Shown piece by piece: positions 1 through 4,518 of a stretch of DNA of 5,537 nucleotides. A program made the translations under genes and the position numbers. The notes beneath the pieces were generated by a model. The model had not been told where the DNA came from and did not search any database. It worked only from the letters and a program-made list of their open reading frames with translations. The stretch's first letter is position 1, and each line of letters starts with the position of its first letter. Source of the DNA: Planctomycetota bacterium (GTDB lineage Bacteria > Planctomycetota > Planctomycetia > Pirellulales > UBA1268); NCBI GenBank assembly GCA_003669255.1, contig QWPO01000021.1, positions 1 through 5,537 on the forward strand. The letters run 5' to 3'.

Positions 1-1
1 C

Positions 2-1462
2 TTCTCCAAGTCGCCCGCAAAGCGGTATGGCGCGACCGACAAGCCGGTGACGTTCGCCGACGTGGCGGGGCTGGAGCAGGTCAAGGCAGACCTCCAGGAG
101 ATCGTCGAGTTTCTCAAGGACCCGCAGAAGTTTCAGCGACTGGGCGGCCGCGTGCCCAAGGGCGTGCTGCTGATGGGCCCACCCGGCACCGGCAAGACGC
201 TGCTGGCCCGGGCCGTGGCGGGGGAGGCGGGCGTGCCCTTCTTCTCGATCTCCGGCAGCGAGTTCATCCAAATGTTCGTGGGCGTGGGTGCCTCGCGGGT
301 GCGTGACATGTTCAAGACGGCGAAAGACGCCTCCCCCGCGATCCTGTTCGTGGACGAGATCGACGCCGTGGGCCGCGTTCGCGGTGCCGGCCTCGGCGGC
401 GGCCACGACGAGCGGGAGCAGACGCTCAACCAGATCCTCTCCGAAATGGACGGCTTCAGCCCGTCGGAGAGCGTGATTGTGCTCGCCGGCACGAATCGAC
501 CCGACGTGCTCGACCCCGCGCTCTTGCGGCCAGGCCGCTTCGACCGCCACGTGACCGTCGATCGCCCCAACCAGAAGGCCCGCCTGGCCCTCTTCAAGGT
601 GCACACGCGGAACGTGCCGCTCGCCCCCGACGTCGATCTCGACCGGTTTGCCAGCGCCACCGTCGGCCTCACCGGCGCCGACATCCGCAACCTCGTCAAC
701 GAGGCCGCCCTCTGGGCCACGCGGCACGACAAGAACGCCGTCGACTCCTCCGACTTCGACTACGCCCGCGACAAGGTGCTGATGGGCCCGAAGCGGGAAG
801 AGGTGCTCACCGGCCGCGAAAAGAAGATGACGGCCTACCACGAGGCGGGCCACGCGCTGGGCGCCTGGCTGCTCCCCGACGTGGACAAGCTCCACAAGGT
901 GACGATCATTCCTCGTGGTCGGGCCCTCGGCGTGACGCAGCTCGTGCCCGAGGAGGACCGCATGAATATCGGCGAGTCGGCGCTGATGAACCGACTCGTT
1001 CTCGGACTGGCAGGCCGCGCCGCCGAGAAGATCGTGTTTGGAGAATACACGGCCGGCGCCGAGAACGACCTCCAGAACGCCACGCGGATCGCCCGCAAGA
1101 TGGTGGCCACCTGGGGCATGAGCGAACGGGTGGGCCCGGTGGCCTGCTCCACCTCCAATGAGCACCCCTTCCTCGGCCGCGATGTCTACGAACACCGCGA
1201 GTTTAGCGAACGGACGGCGCAGATCATCGACGAGGAGGTGACTCGGATCCTCAACGAGGCCGCCGAGCGGGCCGTCAAGCTCCTCTCCGAAAACCGAGAC
1301 AAGCTCGACCGTCTTGCCGGGGCCCTCGAGACCCGCGAGATGCTCGACGACACCGAGGTGGCGGAGATTATCGGCCCCGCCACGCCCCGCCGTGCCGGCG
1401 AGTCGATGCCCGGCTCCGATCCCGCGCCGGTGCAAGCCGCTCGCGACTCGAATCCCGCGTGA
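2..1462 (+). CDS. ftsH: ATP-dependent zinc metalloprotease FtsH (5' partial)
   Basis: FtsH is a hexameric, membrane-anchored AAA+ protease that unfolds and degrades misassembled membrane proteins and some short-lived soluble regulators. 486 residues are visible. The frame is open to the left edge and already reads FtsH linker sequence (KRYGATDKPVTFADVAG), so the true start, the two transmembrane helices and the periplasmic domain (roughly 150-220 residues in the family) lie outside the window. Visible motifs, counted from base 2: Walker A GPPGTGKT at residues 59-66, the pore loop MFVGVGAS just after residue 90, Walker B ILFVDEID at 114-121, and the second region of homology TNRPDVLDPALLRPGRFD at 164-181 with its arginine fingers. 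The protease has zinc site HEAGH at 280-284 and a likely third ligand Asp356 in GAENDLQNAT. All catalytic residues are present, so the enzyme should be active. The C-terminal ~30 residues are Pro/Ala-rich and probably disordered. A Dabb gene follows after 13 nt. Family identity is certain; which FtsH paralogue this is cannot be told. Confidence 0.97.
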   Translation, partial: FSKSPAKRYGATDKPVTFADVAGLEQVKADLQEIVEFLKDPQKFQRLGGRVPKGVLLMGPPGTGKTLLARAVAGEAGVPFFSISGSEFIQMFVGVGASRVRDMFKTAKDASPAILFVDEIDAVGRVRGAGLGGGHDEREQTLNQILSEMDGFSPSESVIVLAGTNRPDVLDPALLRPGRFDRHVTVDRPNQKARLALFKVHTRNVPLAPDVDLDRFASATVGLTGADIRNLVNEAALWATRHDKNAVDSSDFDYARDKVLMGPKREEVLTGREKKMTAYHEAGHALGAWLLPDVDKLHKVTIIPRGRALGVTQLVPEEDRMNIGESALMNRLVLGLAGRAAEKIVFGEYTAGAENDLQNATRIARKMVATWGMSERVGPVACSTSNEHPFLGRDVYEHREFSERTAQIIDEEVTRILNEAAERAVKLLSENRDKLDRLAGALETREMLDDTEVAEIIGPATPRRAGESMPGSDPAPVQAARDSNPA

Positions 1463-1475
1463 CCGCACCACTGCC

Positions 1476-1787
1476 ATGCCCCAACTTTCCCACGCCGTCT
1501 ACTTCACGCTGAAGCATCGCACGCCCGAGGCCGCCGCGAAGCTCGTGGCCTCGTGCCAGAAGCACCTCACGGGCCACCCGGGCACGGTGTTTTTCTCGGC
1601 GGGCACCTGCGCGGCGGAGTACGACCGCGAGGTGAACGACCGCGATTACGACGTGGCGCTCACGATCGTGTTCGAATCGCACGCCGCGCACGACGTGTAT
1701 CAGACGGCTCCGAGGCACGAACAGTTCATCGCCGAGAACGCGACGGACTGGGCGAAGGTCCGCGTGTTCGACGCCAACCTGGCGTAG
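1476..1787 (+). CDS. Dabb (stress-responsive A/B barrel) domain protein
   Basis: This 103-residue protein matches the Dabb family, small dimeric ferredoxin-like alpha/beta barrels of mostly unknown function. Recognisable family features are the opening beta strand SHAVYFTLK, the central TGHPGTVFFSAGT strand-turn, the block NDRDYDVALTIVFES, and the helix YQTAPRHEQFIAEN with its conserved His, followed by a final strand VRVFDANLA. The length equals one complete Dabb domain, with no signal peptide or membrane segment, so it should be cytoplasmic. The ATG at 1476 is chosen because the domain begins immediately after it. The same frame is open further upstream, but there it only overlaps ftsH. No clear Shine-Dalgarno sequence precedes the ATG, and the 13-nt gap to the ftsH stop suggests cotranscription and possibly translational coupling. 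The TAG stop sits at the edge of the palindromic repeat that follows. No enzymatic activity can be assigned; the family name comes from a salt-stress-induced plant protein and says little about the role here. Confidence 0.87.
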   Translation: MPQLSHAVYFTLKHRTPEAAAKLVASCQKHLTGHPGTVFFSAGTCAAEYDREVNDRDYDVALTIVFESHAAHDVYQTAPRHEQFIAENATDWAKVRVFDANLA

Positions 1788-1795
1788 CGCAACGT

Positions 1796-1820
1796 AGGTG
1801 CAGGTTGGCAACCTGCACCT
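1796..1820. repeat. Perfect 12-bp inverted repeat (hairpin 1)
   Basis: The arms aggtgcaggttg (1796-1807) and caacctgcacct (1809-1820) are perfectly complementary around a single central base. A folded RNA would use part of the inner TTGGCAA as its loop. The hairpin lies 9 nt after the Dabb stop codon and is not followed by a run of T, so it is not a standard intrinsic terminator. It could still stall or protect transcripts. Confidence 0.9.
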
Positions 1821-1843
1821 GAAGCAACATCCCGCGTCGCGCA

Positions 1844-1886
1844 CCGCAGGTTACCAACCTGCGGCTACGTTGCGGGTAACCTGCGG
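1844..1886. repeat. Hairpin 2 with two mutually exclusive pairings
   Basis: The arm starting at 1844 (ccgcaggttacc) can pair in two ways. Its first nine bases, 1844-1852, are perfectly complementary to aacctgcgg at 1856-1864 with a 3-nt loop. All twelve bases, 1844-1855, are perfectly complementary to ggtaacctgcgg at 1875-1886. The two structures exclude each other. This follows from duplication of the half unit (1856-1869 equals 1878-1891) and may have no function. Confidence 0.8.
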
Positions 1887-1906
1887 CTACGGGGTCGCCA
1901 ACCGCG

Positions 1907-2596
1907 CTACACCGCCCGGACTCGCGACACCGCGATCCGCCCGCCGAAACACACGTCCACGTCGTCGCCCGCCACCCGCGGTCGCTCGTGGTAGCTCGAC
2001 ACATACGCCCAGCCCTCGTCGGTGAGCCGGTAGCCCAGCCCAAACGGCGAGCCATCCACCGCACACTCCACCACCTCAGGATCGGCCGCAGCCGCCGGGA
2101 GATCGGGCAGGTTCACATTCCAAAACTCGCCCCGCACCACCTCGCGACTGCGAATCGCCTCGAGCACCTCCGCCACCCAGCGGGCAGACCGATCCCAGTC
2201 GATCGTCGTACCCCGACGGTGATACTGCGATGCGGCCACGGCCGGCAGCCCGTGAAGCGCCGCCTCGCGAGCCGCCGCCACCGTGCCCGAATGGTGGATG
2301 TCGGCCCCGAGATTGCCGCCGGCGTTGATTCCGGCAATCACGAGCGCCGCATCGGGCACGACCCTGGCCAGCGCGATTCGCACGCAGTCGGCCGGCGTGC
2401 CCGCCACGCGAAACCTCCCCGGCCCCACGTCGTCTACGCGGATCGACCGGTTCGTCGTCACGCGGTGCCCGCAGCCTGAATGGCATTCCTCCGGCGCCAC
2501 CACGATGAGCGTCGCCCCGAGCCCGGCCGCAGCCCGCTCCAGCGCCGCCAGCCCCGGCGCTTCGATGCCGTCGTCGTTGGTCAGCACGATATGCAT
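1907..2596 (-). CDS. surE: 5'/3'-nucleotidase SurE
   Basis: SurE is a metal-dependent cytoplasmic phosphatase that hydrolyses nucleoside 5'- and 3'-monophosphates to nucleoside plus phosphate. The 229-residue protein opens with the signature MHIVLTNDDGIEAPG. Metal ligands are visible at Asp8, Asp9, Ser40 (in CHSGCGH) and Asn95 (in GINAGGNLGAD). GTPADCV at 66-72 and HSGTVAAAREA at 102-112 are further family blocks, and DDVDVCFGGRIAVS is the usual C-terminal strand region. The length is slightly below the common 240-270. The ATG at 2596 is chosen because the family signature starts there and AGGA lies 5 nt upstream (2605-2602). An in-frame upstream start at 2641 would add 15 residues of purine nucleoside phosphorylase antiframe with no SurE character. 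The start overlaps the end of the upstream phosphorylase gene by 16 nt, implying one transcript and translational coupling. The TAG stop lies in the palindromic repeat. Confidence 0.95.
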   Translation of the reverse strand: MHIVLTNDDGIEAPGLAALERAAAGLGATLIVVAPEECHSGCGHRVTTNRSIRVDDVGPGRFRVAGTPADCVRIALARVVPDAALVIAGINAGGNLGADIHHSGTVAAAREAALHGLPAVAASQYHRRGTTIDWDRSARWVAEVLEAIRSREVVRGEFWNVNLPDLPAAAADPEVVECAVDGSPFGLGYRLTDEGWAYVSSYHERPRVAGDDVDVCFGGRIAVSRVRAV

Positions 2597-3471
2597 GGTC
2601 GTCCTGCCGCACGGGCCGCAAGAGTCTCCAGGATCGCCCACACGCCCTCGGCGGCCGTGGCCGCCATCCGGCAGACGTCTTCGGCGTCGGTGTCGACGTG
2701 CGTGAGCGCGTCGGGCTTGGCCACGTTGGTCGCCACGGAGCAGACCGTGACGTCGAGCCCCATCCGCGTGGCGGCCACCACCTCCGGCACCGTCGACATG
2801 CCAACCACGTCGGCCCCCATCTTGCGGAGCATCCGGTATTCCGATCGCGTCTCGTAGGTCGGCCCCGAGAGAAACGCGTACACGCCCTTACGGGCGATCA
2901 CATCGACCCGCCGCGTGGCAGCGAGGGCCAGGTCGGCGAGTTCGGGGTCGTAGTAGCGGGTTCGCGGCGGCACCTCGCCGAGGTCATCGGGCTCGAGCGC
3001 ATCGCCCCACGGCCGCCGCACCATGTCGATGTGATCGGTCACGATCACGAGTTCCCCGCCGACCATGTCGTGCTTCAGGCCGCCCGACGCATTGGTGAGC
3101 AGCACCTGGCCAACGCCGAGTGCTGCGAGCAACTCAATCCCGCGAGTGAGCGTCTCGGGGGGAAAGCCCTCGTAGCCGTGCACGCGGCCCTGGAGCATGG
3201 CGATGGGCACGCCGCGGAGCGTGCCGCAGACGATCCGCCCGGCGTGGCCGGTGGCGGTCGATTTCTTGAGCCATCCAGTCTCGGTGGAGGGCATCGCCCA
3301 TTTCCCAGTGAGCCGGTCGGCGAGCCCGCGGAGGCCCGTGCCGAGCACCACGCCGATCGTCGCCGGACAGCCGCCGCCCGCGACGACCCGCTCGGCCGCC
3401 TCGAAGGCGCCCGCCCGTGGCCGCCCCATCCGCAGCCGCGGCCGGTTGCTACCGATCATCCCGTCGCTCAT
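2581..3471 (-). CDS. Purine nucleoside phosphorylase (trimeric, inosine/guanosine type)
   Basis: This enzyme splits purine ribo- and deoxyribonucleosides with phosphate into free base and (deoxy)ribose 1-phosphate, in cytoplasmic purine salvage. The 296-residue protein has the full low-molecular-mass PNP pattern: a phosphate loop VVLGTGLRGLAD at 42-52, GRVHGYEG at 95-102 (Arg96, His98 and Tyr100 matching human Arg84, His86 and Tyr88), and LLTNASGGL at 124-132. It also has GPTYETRSE at 203-211 with purine-binding Glu207, GMSTVPEV at 224-231 with Ser226, and Asn249 in SVATNVAK. Asn at that position, rather than Asp, favours inosine/guanosine over methylthioadenosine as substrate. One oddity is Thr45 where the family usually has Ser in GSGLG. 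The ATG at 3471 is preceded by GAGGTGG with a 6-nt spacer, better than the internal Met5 or Met15. The gene is divergent from dapA, and its 3' end overlaps surE by 16 nt, so the two probably form an operon. The symbol (punA, deoD-like or pnp) is not decided by the sequence. Confidence 0.94.
   Translation of the reverse strand: MSDGMIGSNRPRLRMGRPRAGAFEAAERVVAGGGCPATIGVVLGTGLRGLADRLTGKWAMPSTETGWLKKSTATGHAGRIVCGTLRGVPIAMLQGRVHGYEGFPPETLTRGIELLAALGVGQVLLTNASGGLKHDMVGGELVIVTDHIDMVRRPWGDALEPDDLGEVPPRTRYYDPELADLALAATRRVDVIARKGVYAFLSGPTYETRSEYRMLRKMGADVVGMSTVPEVVAATRMGLDVTVCSVATNVAKPDALTHVDTDAEDVCRMAATAAEGVWAILETLAARAAGRPCISC
2602..2605 (-). promoter_or_regulatory. Ribosome binding site deciding the surE start
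   Basis: On the minus strand AGGA ends 5 nt before the ATG at 2596, inside the last codons of the upstream phosphorylase gene. It supports the internal start over the longer in-frame alternative at 2641. Confidence 0.6.
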
Positions 3472-3477
3472 GAGCCG

Positions 3478-3484
3478 CCACCTC
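3478..3484 (-). promoter_or_regulatory. Ribosome binding site of the purine nucleoside phosphorylase gene
   Basis: Minus-strand GAGGTGG lies 6 nt upstream of the ATG at 3471 and is a strong anti-Shine-Dalgarno match. It supports that start over the in-frame ATGs at 3459 and 3429. Confidence 0.65.
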
Positions 3485-3503
3485 GACCAAAGCCGCCCGG
3501 GGT

Positions 3504-3532
3504 TTGCCGCTCCCGGAGAAAAACCCTATCCT
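3504..3532 (+). promoter_or_regulatory. Candidate sigma-70-like promoter for dapA
   Basis: TTGCCG (3504-3509) and TATCCT (3527-3532) are separated by exactly 17 nt and each match the -35 and -10 consensus at 4 of 6 positions. Transcription would begin near 3539, giving a leader of about 65 nt before the dapA ATG. It lies in the 134-nt divergent region (3472-3605), the only place a dapA promoter is expected. Matches of this quality also occur by chance, so this is a candidate only. I see no convincing promoter for the opposite-strand phosphorylase gene here. Confidence 0.35.
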
Positions 3533-3593
3533 CGCGCCCGCCGCGGGAATCGGCAAGCACGACCGCTTCCTCACCGCCGGCCACGCCCTCCGC

Positions 3594-3597
3594 AGGA
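3594..3597 (+). promoter_or_regulatory. Ribosome binding site of dapA
   Basis: AGGA ends 8 nt before the ATG at 3606. It favours that start over the upstream in-frame TTG at 3504, which would add 34 residues with no DapA similarity and would overlap the candidate promoter. Confidence 0.6.
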
Positions 3598-3605
3598 TCC
3601 TCCCG

Positions 3606-4502
3606 ATGCCCACCCGAGCCGAGAAGTTCGCCGGCCTCTCCGTCGCCATCGTCACGCCGTTTCGCGACGGCAAGGTTGACTCCGCTCGCCTCAAGGAGCA
3701 GATCGATTTCCAGGCCGACGCCGGCACGACCTGCATCTGCCCCGTTGGCACGACGGGCGAGTCGCCGACGCTCACTCACGACGAGCACGAGCGAGTGATC
3801 GCCGAGAGCATCGCCGCCGCCGCCGGCCGGATTCTCGTGATGCCCGGCACCGGGTCCAACTCCACCGCCGAAGCCGTGCGGCTGACAAAGTTCGCCGCCA
3901 AGGCGGGGGCCAACGCCGCCCTCGTGGTCGGCCCCTACTACAACCGGCCCACGCAGCAGGGCATCTACGAGCACTTCAAGGCGCTCGCCGAGGCGGTGGA
4001 CATCCCGATCTGCGTCTACAACATCCCCACGCGGACCGGCCGCAACATCGAACCCGAGACGATCATCCGCCTCGCCGAACTCCCGGGCATCGCCATGCTC
4101 AAGGAGGCCACCGGCTCAATGGATCAGGCCTCGCAGATCCTTGCCGCCACCGACCTCACGGTGCTCTCCGGCGACGACAGCATGACGCTGCCACTTCTGG
4201 CGGTCGGCGGCCGCGGCGTGGTCTCGGTGGTGGGCAACCTCGTGCCCCGCGACATGAAGGCCCTCTGCGACGCCTTCGACGCGGGCGACATGAAGAAGGC
4301 CCAGGCGCTGCACACGAAGCTGTTCGTGCTCTGCCGCGACCTGCTCGGCCTCGCCAGCAACCCGATTCCGATCAAGGCCGCGATGGCGATGGTCGGCCGC
4401 GACACGGGTGACATCCGGCTGCCGCTGGTGCCGCTGGAGCCGCCGCTGGCCGACAAACTGCGGCAGGTGCTCGCCGCCTATGGGCTGCCGGCAAAGGCCT
4501 GA
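3606..4502 (+). CDS. dapA: 4-hydroxy-tetrahydrodipicolinate synthase DapA
   Basis: DapA condenses pyruvate with aspartate semialdehyde, the first committed step toward diaminopimelate and lysine, as a cytoplasmic class I aldolase-type TIM barrel, usually a tetramer. The 298-residue protein matches the family length (about 290-300). Catalytic residues align with E. coli DapA at a constant +5 offset: Thr49-Thr50 in GTTGES, Tyr112 in PYYNRP, Tyr138 in VYNIP, Arg143 in PTRTG, and the Schiff-base Lys166 in LKEAT. The N-terminal strand GLSVAIVTPF at 10-19 fixes the start near ATG 3606, which has AGGA 8 nt upstream. Related N-acetylneuraminate lyases and other aldolases share the fold, but the Arg143/Tyr112 combination and the PYYNRPTQQGIYEHF block are typical of true DapA. 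The gene is divergent from the phosphorylase-surE pair and appears to be transcribed alone. It ends 16 nt from the convergent gene on the other strand. Confidence 0.96.
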   Translation: MPTRAEKFAGLSVAIVTPFRDGKVDSARLKEQIDFQADAGTTCICPVGTTGESPTLTHDEHERVIAESIAAAAGRILVMPGTGSNSTAEAVRLTKFAAKAGANAALVVGPYYNRPTQQGIYEHFKALAEAVDIPICVYNIPTRTGRNIEPETIIRLAELPGIAMLKEATGSMDQASQILAATDLTVLSGDDSMTLPLLAVGGRGVVSVVGNLVPRDMKALCDAFDAGDMKKAQALHTKLFVLCRDLLGLASNPIPIKAAMAMVGRDTGDIRLPLVPLEPPLADKLRQVLAAYGLPAKA

Positions 4503-4518
4503 CTGGCTTCACCGGCCC

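Larger units (their letters stand above)
1784..1910. repeat. Compound palindromic intergenic repeat between convergent genes
   Basis: Nearly the whole gap between the Dabb gene and surE is built from direct and inverted copies of one motif, approximately GTAGCCGCAGGTTGG and its complement. The outermost inverted pair is gtagcgc (1784-1790) and gcgctac (1904-1910). Inside it is a perfect 10-bp pair, cgcaacgtag (1788-1797) and ctacgttgcg (1865-1874). That pair encloses two hairpins (1796-1820 and 1844-1864), which abut it on either side. A further half copy at 1878-1891 repeats 14 bases of 1856-1869 exactly, and a degenerate copy occupies about 1896-1910. The pattern resembles REP/MITE-like non-autonomous repeats. 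No transposase gene, target-site duplication or T-run is visible, so mobility and terminator function remain inference. The location between two converging genes would suit transcription termination for both. Confidence 0.85.

Noticed and set aside
133..732. A 199-codon minus-strand frame inside ftsH
   Set aside because: Antisense to the conserved AAA+ domain, with a Ser/Arg-rich translation and no domain.
1368..1844. A 158-codon minus-strand frame over the Dabb gene
   Set aside because: Arg/Val/His-rich shadow running into the palindromic repeat; the + strand Dabb frame explains the region.
1796..1891. CRISPR array or standard intrinsic terminator in the repeat region
   Set aside because: The units are inverted and irregularly spaced without unique spacers of constant length, so it is not CRISPR. 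No T-run follows the hairpins on either strand, so it is not a classical intrinsic terminator.
2597..2641. Longer N-terminus for SurE from an upstream in-frame start
   Set aside because: SurE proteins begin at the (M)xIxLTNDDG signature, and the internal ATG has its own ribosome binding site.
3504..3605. Upstream in-frame TTG start for dapA, adding 34 residues
   Set aside because: The added sequence has no family similarity, while the ATG at 3606 has a well placed AGGA and directly precedes the conserved N-terminal strand.
2698..3798. A 366-codon open frame on the + strand over the phosphorylase gene and the dapA start
   Set aside because: Low-complexity Arg/His/Pro translation, antisense to a gene with complete PNP motifs and out of frame with DapA.
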